Shown piece by piece: positions 55,727 through 64,000 of a stretch of 64,000 bases of DNA. Numbering within the stretch: the first letter of the stretch is position 1; each line of letters opens with the position of its first letter. Position numbers and translations under genes: made by a program. A model generated the notes under the pieces. The model had not been told where the DNA came from and ran no database searches. It saw only the letters and a list, made by a program, of their open reading frames with translations. The stretch is from Comamonas aquatica NBRC 14918 (GTDB taxonomy: Bacteria > Pseudomonadota > Gammaproteobacteria > Burkholderiales > Burkholderiaceae_C). The DNA lies in NCBI RefSeq assembly GCF_000739875.1, contig NZ_BBJR01000047.1, forward strand, positions 1 to 64,000, given 5' to 3'.

Positions 55727-57535
55727 CTAAGAAAGGTGGCCCACCATCTGGCAGGCCACCCAGCCGCGCAGGCTGTTGATGAAGGCCCACTGCTGCACCC
55801 GGTGCAGGTCGTCGCGGTGGATCACGCCTTCCACCACCCGGCCCTCGGCCAGTGCCACCTGGCGACCCACGCCGTTGAGCAGGCCGCAGGCCAGGGCCGG
55901 CGTGACCCACTGCCCGTCGATCAAGGCGGCCACATTGCCGCGCGTGCCTTCGGTGATTTCACCGGCCTCGTTCCACAGGATGGTGTCGAAGATGTGGGTG
56001 TCCTTGGGGGCCCAGCGCTCGTAGTGCGCGCGGCGCGTGGTCTTGAAGCGCACGAATTCACCGTGCGCCTCGGCCAGCGGCTCGGGCGCCAGCTGCAGAT
56101 AGGCCTGCGGCGGTGACGGCGGGCAGACCACGGCCTGGCTGGCATAGAGGCCATCGCGGCCCAGTTGCAGGCGCACGCGCCACAGGCCGCTGGGGTGGGT
56201 GTCCTGCACCTGCTGCAGGGTCAGCTGCAGGGCAGCCTCGCTCCAGGGATAGCCAAAGTGCGCCGCCGCGGCCTGCATGCGCTGCAGGTGCAGGCCCAGG
56301 TGGCGAAAGCGTCCGTCCTCCAGCGCCAGGGTTTCGATCAGATCGAACGCCCTGCTCACACGCTCCACAAAGGCGCGCTTGGCGCGCCACTCGGCCCATT
56401 CGCCGGGTTCGGTGGCATCGGCGGTGATGCCGCTGCCGATGCCACAGCGCAGCGCACGGCCCTGCACCACCACCGTGCGGATCGGCACATTGAAGGTGGC
56501 ACGGAGGCCACCGGCCCCGTCGGGCCGCACCACGCCCAGGGCGCCGCAATACCAGCCGCGCGGCGCGGGCTCCAGTTGGGCGATGGCGGCCATGGCCGAG
56601 CGCTTGGGCGCCCCGGTGACCGAGCCGCAGGGGAACAGCGCGGTGAACACCTCGCGCAGGCCGGTGCCCTGGGGCAGACGGGCGCGCACATCGGAGGTCA
56701 TCTGCCAGACGCTGGGCAGGGCCTGCACGGCAAACAGCTGCGGCACCTCGACCGAGCCGACCTCGGCGATCTGCCCCAGGTCGTTGCGCAGCAGGTCCAC
56801 GATCATCACGTTCTCGGCCCGCTCCTTGGCCGCGGTCTGCAGGTGCTGCGCCTGGGCCGCATCCTGCTGCGGCGTGGCGCCGCGCGCGGCCGTACCCTTC
56901 ATCGGGCGGGTCAGGATGGGGCCGCTGCCCGTGGCGGGCTGGTGCCAGTCGAAAAACAGCTCGGGCGAGACCGAGGCCACCTGCTCGCCGCCCATGTCCA
57001 GGTACAGCGCATAGCCGCCGGGCTGCGCCTGCTGCAGTGCGGCAAACAGCGCCGCGCCCTCCACAGGGCGTGCGGCCTCGGCGCGCAGCTGCTGGGTGTA
57101 GTTGATCTGGTAGTACTGGCCGGCGGCAATCCCGGCATGGATGGCCTGCAGGCCGGCGGCAAAGGCGGCGCGGTCCAGGTCGGGCTGCCAGTCCAGCGTC
57201 GGCAGGCTGGATGCCTCGACAGACGCTGGCGTCGCCGGGGCATCGGCCTGCGGTGCGGGGTAGACAGCAAACCAGGCCAGCGGGCCCTCCTCGGCCGATG
57301 CCGTGTCCAGCTCGGGGCGCAGGCCGCTGGCGGCTTCATAGCGCAGGCCGCCCACGCACCAGTGGCCCTCGCGCGCGGCCTGTTCCACCCGTTCCAACAG
57401 CGGCCCCACCTCGGCCAGGAGGTGGGCCTGCAGCACGCGCAACGGGGCCTGCAAGCGGGCCTGCAGGCGGGCGGTGTCACCCTGCAAGGGCTGGCCCAGG
57501 TCGATCTGGGCCGGGAACGAAAAATGCGCACTCAT
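55727..57535 (-). CDS. pabB: Aminodeoxychorismate synthase fused to aminodeoxychorismate lyase
   Basis: This 602-residue protein makes 4-aminobenzoate for folate. Residues 1 to about 375 are PabB (chorismate-binding: QYYQINYTQQL, GTAARG, ENVMIVDLLRNDLGQIAEVG, CGSVTGAPK); residues from about 385 are a PabC-like class IV PLP lyase (FDTILWNEAGEITEGTRGNVAALIDG; catalytic lysine expected in RFKTTRR). The fusion is common in Burkholderiales. Start at 57535 (MSAHFSFP); an ATG four codons earlier is possible. A PabA glutaminase is not in the window. Confidence 0.93.
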   Translation of the reverse strand: MSAHFSFPAQIDLGQPLQGDTARLQARLQAPLRVLQAHLLAEVGPLLERVEQAAREGHWCVGGLRYEAASGLRPELDTASAEEGPLAWFAVYPAPQADAPATPASVEASSLPTLDWQPDLDRAAFAAGLQAIHAGIAAGQYYQINYTQQLRAEAARPVEGAALFAALQQAQPGGYALYLDMGGEQVASVSPELFFDWHQPATGSGPILTRPMKGTAARGATPQQDAAQAQHLQTAAKERAENVMIVDLLRNDLGQIAEVGSVEVPQLFAVQALPSVWQMTSDVRARLPQGTGLREVFTALFPCGSVTGAPKRSAMAAIAQLEPAPRGWYCGALGVVRPDGAGGLRATFNVPIRTVVVQGRALRCGIGSGITADATEPGEWAEWRAKRAFVERVSRAFDLIETLALEDGRFRHLGLHLQRMQAAAAHFGYPWSEAALQLTLQQVQDTHPSGLWRVRLQLGRDGLYASQAVVCPPSPPQAYLQLAPEPLAEAHGEFVRFKTTRRAHYERWAPKDTHIFDTILWNEAGEITEGTRGNVAALIDGQWVTPALACGLLNGVGRQVALAEGRVVEGVIHRDDLHRVQQWAFINSLRGWVACQMVGHLS

Positions 57536-57843
57536 GCGGCGAAGCATAGCGGCCCGGCTGCTGGCCCGGCCGTCGGCATGGAAATACACCACCAAACAGC
57601 CTGCAGCCCTTGCTATGCCTATGCAGACAGCTATCAACTTTAATGCACCGAGCCGGACCGTGACGCCGCGATGCCGGGCGGCAGGGGCAGCAGCCGCCTG
57701 GGCGGCACCCCTGCCCGGCCCACGCCGGGGCATGCCACACACCTGCCCGCCAACTTGACGGGCACCACACGGCCGGCCGCCGTGGATGGCACCGGCGATG
57801 CGGGCAGGCCCCGCACCCACCAACGGGGCGAGGTGGCCAAGGC
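57536..57843. other. Gap between sulfatase and pabB with short repeat
   Basis: This 308-base stretch has no gene. It contains short dispersed repeat copy C (57601-57637) and a GCCGGGC/GCCCGGC hairpin (near 57671-57715) downstream of the sulfatase that may stop its transcript. Confidence 0.5.
57601..57637 (+). repeat. Short dispersed intergenic repeat, copy C
   Basis: Matches copies A and B through GCAGCCCTT, a central ATGC segment and the AGACAGCTATCAA end. Confidence 0.5.
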
Positions 57844-59187
57844 CTACTTGCGCACGTGCCGCGCCAGGCGGCTGGGCACATAGCGGTCGGCCTGGATGTC
57901 GGGCGTGAGGCCGTGCGTGAAGGTCTGCGGGGTGATCTCCAGAAAGTCCTGGTTGCGCAGCTCCCACGCGGCCTTCAGGCGGGCAAACACCTCGGGCTGG
58001 CGCTCGCGCAGGTTGGCGCGCTCGCGCGGGTCGTCCACCACGTGGAACAGGAATTCGTGCTCGTTGATCTTCAGGTACTTCCAGTCCCCATCGCGCAGCG
58101 CCCGCTGCGACTGCGACTTGTAGCGCCAGAACAGCTGGCGGTGGTGCACGGGCTGCTGCCCCTGCAGCACCGGCAGCAGGTTCACGCCGTCGCTGGGGTA
58201 CTGCCCATCCACCGGGGCCTGGGCCGCGGCCAACAGCGTGGGCAGCCAGTCCATGGTGGCCGTCACCTGGGTCTGCACCTGGGGCTGCAGGCGCGCCGGC
58301 CAGCGCAGCAAGGTGGGCACGCGCAGGCCGCCTTCCAGCAGCTCGGTCTTCTGGCCGACGAAGGGCCAGGTGTCCGAAAAGCGCTCGCCGCCGTTGTCGC
58401 TGGTGAAGACGACGATGGTGTTCTCGGCCTGGCCCGTAGCCTCCAGCGCGTGCAGCACCTGGCCCACGGCCGCGTCCAGGGCCTGGACGATCTCGCCATA
58501 GGTGCGCTGCGTGCCGCCGTCGTAGTGGAACAGGTCCTTGAGCTGGCGCGACACCGCCTCGTCGTGCGGCCCTTCCCAGGGCCAGTGCGGCGCCGTGAAG
58601 TGCAGGGACAGGAAGAAGGGGTTCGCTTGCGTCGCACGTTCGCGCACGTACTTCTCGGCCTCGTCGGCCAGCACATAGGTGTAGTAGCCGGTGCGCTCGA
58701 CCGGCACCGTGCCCTCGTACAGGTCCGGCGCCAGGTCGTCGCCCACGCCGTTCTTGTGGGTGAAGTAGTCCACCACCCCACCCAGGTTGCCGAAGAAGCG
58801 GTCATAGCCGCTGTGCAGCGGGCCAAAGGCCGGCGGGCGGCCCAGGTGCCACTTGCCGATCAGCGCCGTGTCGTAGCCCGCCGCCTTCAGCAGCGAGGGC
58901 AGCGTGGGGTGCTCCGGCGGCAGGCCGATGTTCGCGGCATTGCTGGGAATGGGTTCCTCCAGTCCCGCCGCCAGGCGGTATTGGTAGCGGCCGGTGATCA
59001 GCGCCAGCCGCGTGGCCGAGCAGACGGCCGAATTCGCATAGGCCTGGGTGAAGCGCACGCCTTCGCCGGCCAGCCGGTCCAGGTGCGGGGTGGTGTAGTT
59101 GCGCTGGCCGTAGACGCTCAGGTCGGCATAGCCCAGGTCGTCGGCCAGGATGAAGACGATGTTGGGCGCGGTGGTGGCAGTGCTCAT
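57844..59187 (-). CDS. Sulfatase (alkaline phosphatase superfamily)
   Basis: This 447-residue sulfatase has the metal motif ADDLGYADLSVYG and the maturation motif CSATR, in which Cys56 would be converted to formylglycine; the central Pro/Ala position is Ala. FTSDNGG and GKWHLG (YDTALIGKWHLGRP) complete the site. It has no signal peptide, so it appears cytosolic, unlike most characterised bacterial arylsulfatases. A Bug-type binding protein gene lies 38 bases upstream in the same direction, suggesting uptake of a sulfate ester. Substrate unknown. Confidence 0.88.
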   Translation of the reverse strand: MSTATTAPNIVFILADDLGYADLSVYGQRNYTTPHLDRLAGEGVRFTQAYANSAVCSATRLALITGRYQYRLAAGLEEPIPSNAANIGLPPEHPTLPSLLKAAGYDTALIGKWHLGRPPAFGPLHSGYDRFFGNLGGVVDYFTHKNGVGDDLAPDLYEGTVPVERTGYYTYVLADEAEKYVRERATQANPFFLSLHFTAPHWPWEGPHDEAVSRQLKDLFHYDGGTQRTYGEIVQALDAAVGQVLHALEATGQAENTIVVFTSDNGGERFSDTWPFVGQKTELLEGGLRVPTLLRWPARLQPQVQTQVTATMDWLPTLLAAAQAPVDGQYPSDGVNLLPVLQGQQPVHHRQLFWRYKSQSQRALRDGDWKYLKINEHEFLFHVVDDPRERANLRERQPEVFARLKAAWELRNQDFLEITPQTFTHGLTPDIQADRYVPSRLARHVRK

Positions 59188-59225
59188 GGTCGGCAGATAG
59201 TGATCACAAAAAAGACGGGTGGCAC

Positions 59226-60257
59226 TCAGTCGGCCACAAAGCCGGAGGCGGCCAGGATGGGGCGCCACTTGGCGATGTCGGCCTGGCGCAGCTGCTCCAG
59301 CTCGTGGGGCTGGCTGTGCTGCGGCTCCAGCACCCAGTCGTGCATCAGCTGCTGCACCGGCTTTTCCTGCAGCACCTCGCCCAGGGCCTGGTTCAGGCGC
59401 TGGATGGTGGCGTCCGGCGTGCGGGCCGTCGTCCACAGGCTGTACCAGCCGCTGCCCTGCACCTCGGGGAAGCCCGATTCGGCAAAGGTGGGCACGTGGG
59501 GTAGCTGCTCCACGCGGTGCGTGGAGAACACGCCCAGCACCCGCAGCTTGCCGGCCTCATGCTGCTTGAGCAGCTCCTGCACCGTGTTGATGCCGGCGCT
59601 GAGCTGGCCGCCTATCAGGTCGTTGATCATGGCGGTGCCGCCCTTGTAGGGCACGTGCAGGAAGTCCACGCCCGCGGCCTTGCCCAGCAGCAGGCCAAAG
59701 AAATGTGGCAGGCTGCCCTGGCTGGGGCTGCCGTAGTTCGCCAGCTTGGGGTGGGCCTTGAGCCAGGCCACGAAGCCGGGGATGTCCTTGGCCGGGTGGC
59801 TGGCAGGCACCGCCAGGGCGAACTGGAAGTGCGCCACCAGGCCCACGGGCTTCATGTCCTTGCCCGGGTCATAGCCGGGGTTGCGGAACACCAGCTGCGA
59901 CAGCACCGGCGTCACCAGCGGCGCCAGCAGCAAGGTGCTGCCGTCGGGCGGCGCCTGGCGCAGCGCATCCACTGCCAGCTTGCCGGCGGCGCCGGGCTTG
60001 TTTTCGACGATGTAGTTGCTGGCCTTGTGGCTGCGCTCGGTCAGGCGGTCGGCCAGCAGGCGGGCCACCAGATCGCCGCCGCCACCGGCGCCGAAGCCCA
60101 CCAGGATGCGGCCGGTGGTGGCCGCCTGGGCGGGCACGGCCAGGGACGGCAGCAGGGCCGCGCCGGCGCAGGCCGCCAGCCCCTGGAGCCATTGGCGCCG
60201 GGGGAGCGACCCGCGGTCGGAAACCAGGGGGACGGGGGGTGCGTATCGGGAAGTCAT
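59226..60257 (-). CDS. Tripartite tricarboxylate transporter binding protein (Bug family)
   Basis: This 343-residue exported receptor has a Tat-type signal (LPRRQWLQGLAACAGAALLPS) and Bug features (ILVGFGAGGGGDLVAR, VENKPGAAGKLA, NYGSPSQGSLPH). It is co-directional with the sulfatase, which follows it. Start at 60257 with GAGAAAG upstream; a longer frame exists. No TctA/B genes are here. Confidence 0.88.
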   Translation of the reverse strand: MTSRYAPPVPLVSDRGSLPRRQWLQGLAACAGAALLPSLAVPAQAATTGRILVGFGAGGGGDLVARLLADRLTERSHKASNYIVENKPGAAGKLAVDALRQAPPDGSTLLLAPLVTPVLSQLVFRNPGYDPGKDMKPVGLVAHFQFALAVPASHPAKDIPGFVAWLKAHPKLANYGSPSQGSLPHFFGLLLGKAAGVDFLHVPYKGGTAMINDLIGGQLSAGINTVQELLKQHEAGKLRVLGVFSTHRVEQLPHVPTFAESGFPEVQGSGWYSLWTTARTPDATIQRLNQALGEVLQEKPVQQLMHDWVLEPQHSQPHELEQLRQADIAKWRPILAASGFVAD

Positions 60258-60503
60258 GGCTGCTTTCTCATGCCGTTTTACATATAAGAAAGTCAATCCT
60301 AAAAACCAAATCAACGGTATCCAAACAAGTTTTCCAACTTAGTACATGCGAAATTCCTGCTTGACAGCACCCGGCCTCCCGCAGCCAGCCACGCCAGGCC
60401 GCGGCCATGCCCCGCCACCGCAGGTGGCGGCCGACTTTCAAGCAAAATCGTGGCTCTGCCCTTGTCCCAGCAGCGCAGACCGCTATCAAGCTTGAGACCT
60501 GCC

Positions 60504-61166
60504 ATGCCCCCACGCCCCCTGTGCCCCGCCTGCCTGCGCCCTGCCGCCGCCTGCCTGTGCGGCTGCGTGCAGCCCGTGGTCAGCGCCGTGCAGGTGCTGG
60601 TGCTGCAGCACCCCCAGGAAGCCGGGCACGCCAAGAACACGGCGCGCCTGCTGCACCTGTGCCTGCCGGGCAGCCGCCTGGAAGTGGGGGAAGTCTGGGA
60701 TGCCGCCGCGCTGCAGGCCCTGCTGCACGCGCCCTGGCCCGGCCAGGCGCCGGGCGCCGCGGTGCGGCCGTTGCTGCTGTACCCGCCGACCCCGCCCGAT
60801 CCGCAGCTGCCCGTGCAACCGCCCCCCGCCCTGCCGCCGGACTGGCTGGCGCAGCCGCAGGCGCTGCGGCTGGTGGTGCTGGACGGTACCTGGCGCAAGA
60901 GCCGCAAGATGCTGTACCGCAACCCCGGCCTGCAGCAGCTGCCGCGCCTGGCGCTGCAGGACCTGCCGCCCGGGCGCTATGCCATCCGCAAAGCGCAGGC
61001 CCCGGACCAGCTGTCCAGCTTCGAGGCCGCGGCCCTGGCGCTGGCCCGGCTGCACGCCTGGGAGGCCGGGCACCCGGCCTGGGTGCAGTTGCTGCAGTCC
61101 TTCGAGGCGGCCATGGCCCTGCACCAGCGCCTGCAGGCCGCAGGCCGGGTGCCACCGGGCGATTGA
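60504..61166 (+). CDS. DTW-domain tRNA-uridine aminocarboxypropyltransferase
   Basis: This 220-residue protein matches the TapT family that adds a 3-amino-3-carboxypropyl group to tRNA uridine. It has an N-terminal cysteine cluster (CPACLRPAAACLCGCV, likely zinc) and the DTW region reads VLDGTWRKSRKML. The start was set at MPPRPLCPAC; an ATG 18 codons upstream is possible. Divergent from the Bug gene and alone on its strand. Confidence 0.88.
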   Translation: MPPRPLCPACLRPAAACLCGCVQPVVSAVQVLVLQHPQEAGHAKNTARLLHLCLPGSRLEVGEVWDAAALQALLHAPWPGQAPGAAVRPLLLYPPTPPDPQLPVQPPPALPPDWLAQPQALRLVVLDGTWRKSRKMLYRNPGLQQLPRLALQDLPPGRYAIRKAQAPDQLSSFEAAALALARLHAWEAGHPAWVQLLQSFEAAMALHQRLQAAGRVPPGD

Positions 61167-61318
61167 GGCCGGGCGCTCAGCGCCGCGTGGGAGGGTTTCA
61201 ACGGAAATACACAGGCCAAGCGCAGACAGCCCGGCAGCAACGGCAGGACGTCAGGGCCGGCCGGACGCTCGCCCCCCGTGCGCAACCGCCCGCATGATCG
61301 GGCGCTGGGGTTGCGGCA

Positions 61319-61705
61319 TCAGCACTGGTAGGCAGCGACTGCCGCGCCCTGCAGCGGGTGCAGCGACAGGCCCTGGCAGCGTGCGTGCAGCACGGTGCCC
61401 TGGTCGAACTCCAGCTCCATGGTGACCACCCCCTGCAACTCGCAGGGCACGGGCAGGCGCTGGATGCGCTGGCTGTGGTGCAGCACCAACCCCTGGCGCA
61501 AGCGCCCCAGGCTGGCGCCGGGCTCCTGGGCTTCCCAGGGCTCGACCCCTTCCAGGGTCAGCAGCAACGGGGCCCAGACGACTTCCTCGCCCTCGGCCCC
61601 CAGGCCCTGGGCGTCGATCATGCGGGCCGCCGAAAACCGCAGCTGCAGGCGCCCGTCGGCCCAGGTGCATTGGGCCACTTCCGAATCGGCAAATTCAAAA
61701 AGCAT
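61319..61705 (-). CDS. Hypothetical protein, translationally coupled to LysR
   Basis: This 128-residue protein is mainly beta-strand in pattern with several Cys and Trp; no signal or membrane segment. Its ATG overlaps the end of the LysR gene by 11 bases. I do not recognise a family with confidence. The gap from 61167 to 61318 has no gene. Confidence 0.6.
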   Translation of the reverse strand: MLFEFADSEVAQCTWADGRLQLRFSAARMIDAQGLGAEGEEVVWAPLLLTLEGVEPWEAQEPGASLGRLRQGLVLHHSQRIQRLPVPCELQGVVTMELEFDQGTVLHARCQGLSLHPLQGAAVAAYQC

Positions 61706-62618
61706 GCTGCGCCTCCTGTGTCAGTGCCTGCACCAGCCAGTCCACCTCGGGTGCGGTGGGTCGGTGCAATGGCAGCAGCATATGCACCTGGAAGGCAATC
61801 GCAAACTCCAAAGGTCTGACCACCATGTCAGCGCCCGCGCAAGCGCGGGCCGTCAGCGGGTTGACGATGGCCACGCCCAGGCCGCGCTGCACCAGGGCGC
61901 AGACGGCCACGGCGCTGTGGGTTTCCAGCAGCAGCTGGCGCTCCACGCCCGCGGCGGCGAACACCGCGTCGATCTGCAGCCGGTACGGATCGTCGCGCGC
62001 CAGGCTGATGAAGGGCTGGCCGGCAAAGTCCTGCACGCCCAGCACCGGCCGGGCCGCCAGCGGGTGGCGGGCCGGCAGCACGGCGACCTCGTCCATGGCC
62101 GGCAGGGACAGCACCCGCGTGCCGGGCGGGGCCTCGCCCAACTCCGTCAACCCCAGGTCAAAGCGCTGGGCGGCCATCCACTCCTGCAGCAGCGGCCCCT
62201 CCTGCGTGGCCACGCTGACGGCGACCGGGCCGTGGGCCGCATGCAGGCGCGCCAGGGCGCCGGGCAGCAGCGCGTGGCTCAGGGCCGGCAGGCACAGCAC
62301 GCTGAGGCTGGACTGGTGCGGCTGACCCAGGGCCATGGCGTGCTCCACCACCCGGTCCAGCCCCTGCCAGCTGCGCTGCACCTCCTCCCACAGCCGCAGG
62401 GCACGCGCCTGCGGGCGCAGCCGGCCCTGGGCGCGCTCGAACAGGGCGTAGCCCAGCAGCTGCTCCAGCCGCGCCAGCTCGCGGCTGATGGTGGGCTGCG
62501 AGGTGCACAGCAACTGCGCCGCACCGGTGGCACTGCCGGTGAGCATGAGGGCGCGGAAGACCTCGATGTGGCGGTGGCCGATGCGCTCGGGCAAGGCCGG
62601 GGGGGCGGGAGGGGTCAT
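61695..62618 (-). CDS. LysR-family regulator, divergent from lysA
   Basis: This 307-residue protein has a LysR helix-turn-helix (SATGAAQLLCTSQPTISREL, about 29-48) and an effector domain. Its divergence from lysA mirrors the E. coli lysR-lysA pair, where LysR activates the decarboxylase gene under low lysine. That makes it the likely lysA activator. It forms an operon with the small hypothetical gene. Confidence 0.88.
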   Translation of the reverse strand: MTPPAPPALPERIGHRHIEVFRALMLTGSATGAAQLLCTSQPTISRELARLEQLLGYALFERAQGRLRPQARALRLWEEVQRSWQGLDRVVEHAMALGQPHQSSLSVLCLPALSHALLPGALARLHAAHGPVAVSVATQEGPLLQEWMAAQRFDLGLTELGEAPPGTRVLSLPAMDEVAVLPARHPLAARPVLGVQDFAGQPFISLARDDPYRLQIDAVFAAAGVERQLLLETHSAVAVCALVQRGLGVAIVNPLTARACAGADMVVRPLEFAIAFQVHMLLPLHRPTAPEVDWLVQALTQEAQHAF

Positions 62619-62700
62619 GGCCTAAGCATATCCAGAATGAATTACCCACCCACAAACAAGCATTAGACTAAATAGCCAGCCACCCGCATCATGCAGACCT

Positions 62701-62738
62701 GCAGGAAGACGGCGTCCCCGGCCTTTCTGCCTGTTTTT
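62701..62738 (+). terminator. Terminator-like hairpin in the lysA leader
   Basis: GCAGGAAG (62701-62708) pairs with CTTTCTGC (62723-62730), one G-U pair, and CTGTTTTT follows. It lies about 55 bases before the lysA ATG, between the divergent regulator and lysA, so it would act as a leader attenuator rather than an end signal. It includes GGAAGACGGCGTCC, similar to the P2 arm of the nirB leader. Confidence 0.6.
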
Positions 62739-62791
62739 GCCCTGCAGCGCTGATGCAGCCTGCGCAGACTGCTCTGAAAGTTGAGAACCCC

Positions 62792-64000
62792 ATGTCCTGC
62801 TCCTTCTCGCCCGAACAACTGTGGAACCTGGCCGACACCTATGGCACCCCGCTGTGGGTCTATGACGCCCAGGTGATCCGTGCACGCATCGCCCAACTGC
62901 AGGCGTTTGACACCGTGCGCTTTGCGCAGAAGGCCTGCTCCAACATCCACATCCTGCAGCTGATGCGCGAACAGGGCGTGAAGGTGGATGCGGTCTCGCG
63001 CGGCGAAATCCTGCGCGCCCTGGCGGCCGGCTATGTGGCCGGCGGCGAGCCCTCGGACATCGTCTTCACCGCCGACGTGATGGACGCCGCCACCCTGGCC
63101 ACCGTGGTCGAGCACCAGGTGCCGGTGAACGCCGGCTCCATCGACATGCTGCACCAGTTGGGCGCGGCCTCGCCCGGCCACCACGTGTGGCTGCGCATCA
63201 ACCCCGGCTTTGGCCACGGCCACAGCAACAAGACCAACACCGGCGGCGAGCACAGCAAGCACGGCATCTGGCACACCGACCTGCACGCTGCGCTGGACGC
63301 CATCGCCCAGCACGGCCTGCACCTGGCCGGCCTGCACATGCACATCGGCTCGGGCGTGGACTACGCGCACCTGCAGGAGGTCTGCGGCGCCATGGTGGCC
63401 CTGGTCAAGTCGGCCAAGGACCACGGCCACGACCTGCAGGCCATCTCGGCCGGCGGCGGCCTGTCCATCCCCTACCGCGATGGCGACCCGACCATCGACA
63501 CCGAGCACTACTTCGGTCTGTGGAACGCAGCGCGCAAGCAGGCCGAGGCCATCGTCGGCCACCAGCTGGCGCTGGAGCTGGAGCCCGGCCGCTTCCTGGT
63601 GGCCGAATCCGGCGTGCTGCTGGGCACGGTGCGCGCCACCAAGGGTGCGGGCAGCAACCACTTCGTGCTGGTCGACACCGGTTTCAACGAACTGATGCGC
63701 CCCAGCATGTACGGCAGCTACCACGGCATGCACCTCCAGCGCCGCGGCGTGGGCGTGCTGCCCGCCGTGCGCGACAGCGTGGTGGCCGGCCCGCTGTGTG
63801 AGTCGGGCGACGTCTTCACCCAGGGCGACGGCGGCGTGGTGCTGCCGCGCGCGCTGGGCGATGCGCAGGTCGGCGACCTGCTGGTGATCCACGACACCGG
63901 CGCCTACGGCGCCAGCATGTCCAGCAACTACAACACCCGCCCGCTGGCGGCCGAGGTGCTGGTCGACGGCGCGCAGGTGCGCCTGATCCGCCGCCGCCAG
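62792..64000 (+). CDS. lysA: Diaminopimelate decarboxylase (3'-truncated by window)
   Basis: The 403 codons present match LysA, the PLP enzyme that makes lysine from meso-diaminopimelate. The PLP lysine is in RFAQKACSNIHIL, with HMHIGSGVD and the VELEPGRF-like LELEPGRFLVAESG and GPLCESGD stretches as other marks. Only a few residues at the C-terminus are likely missing; the frame is open at the window end. Confidence 0.95.
   Translation, partial: MSCSFSPEQLWNLADTYGTPLWVYDAQVIRARIAQLQAFDTVRFAQKACSNIHILQLMREQGVKVDAVSRGEILRALAAGYVAGGEPSDIVFTADVMDAATLATVVEHQVPVNAGSIDMLHQLGAASPGHHVWLRINPGFGHGHSNKTNTGGEHSKHGIWHTDLHAALDAIAQHGLHLAGLHMHIGSGVDYAHLQEVCGAMVALVKSAKDHGHDLQAISAGGGLSIPYRDGDPTIDTEHYFGLWNAARKQAEAIVGHQLALELEPGRFLVAESGVLLGTVRATKGAGSNHFVLVDTGFNELMRPSMYGSYHGMHLQRRGVGVLPAVRDSVVAGPLCESGDVFTQGDGGVVLPRALGDAQVGDLLVIHDTGAYGASMSSNYNTRPLAAEVLVDGAQVRLIRRRQ

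Overview
The window is a high-GC stretch that reads as a chromosome segment of a member of the Comamonadaceae (Burkholderiales), closest in gene content to Comamonas, Delftia or Acidovorax. The reasons are a protocatechuate 4,5-cleavage (pmd/lig) operon in the Comamonas order, several Bug-type solute-binding proteins, DUF4148 and DUF3460 proteins, and two dispersed repeat families that look typical of this family. No phage, plasmid or insertion-sequence gene was seen, and no tRNA, rRNA or CRISPR array was recognised.

Layout. (1) 0.2-11 kb: 4-hydroxybenzoate and protocatechuate catabolism. pobA converts 4-hydroxybenzoate to protocatechuate, and the leftward operon (ModA-like gene, MFS carrier, ligJ, ligK, ligI, a fused ligAB, ligC) cleaves it to pyruvate and oxaloacetate. 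An IclR regulator (pobR), a LysR regulator and a Bug-type binding protein sit alongside. (2) 12-26 kb: housekeeping genes: DUF4148 protein, lemA-M48 protease-Crp regulator operon, truncated haemoglobin, DksA-like protein, large FtsX-type ABC permease, class A penicillin-binding protein, Mrp/ApbC, membrane nuclease-fold protein, metG, small lipoprotein. (3) 26-32.2 kb: inorganic sulfur oxidation: fccAB, a YeeE/YedE-type carrier, an FccB-like flavoprotein that has lost a redox cysteine, soxY and soxZ; soxAXBCD are not in the window. (4) 32-35 kb: YitT protein, BamE-like lipoprotein, DUF3460, scpA. (5) 35.7-41.3 kb: biotin genes bioB, bioA, bioD, bioF, with bioA bracketed by two ~430-bp repeat elements in inverted orientation. 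(6) 41.3-55.1 kb: nitrate assimilation: a NIT-ANTAR antiterminator, a nitrate ABC transporter (nrtABD), then nirB-nirD-nasA-ybiB-cobA. (7) 55-64 kb: a small Gly-rich protein in a low-GC patch, fused pabBC, a sulfatase with a Bug protein, a DTW-domain tRNA-modifying enzyme, LysR regulator plus a small partner, and the start of lysA, which runs off the right edge.

The strongest regulatory story is in region 6. The three nitrate transcription units each begin with a sigma-54 -24/-12 element (GG-N10-GC). The nirB leader then carries two hairpins with six-base loops followed by an intrinsic terminator whose 5' arm overlaps the second hairpin, which is the architecture bound by ANTAR proteins; the nrt leader has at least one such hairpin. 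The encoded NIT-ANTAR protein would therefore gate elongation in response to nitrate or nitrite, on top of NtrC/RpoN control of initiation.

Other points of note are the alpha-beta fusion of protocatechuate 4,5-dioxygenase, the cytosolic ModA-like protein in the place where an oxalomesaconate tautomerase would be expected, a potentially invertible bioA cassette, and terminator or hairpin structures lying inside operons or coding sequence.
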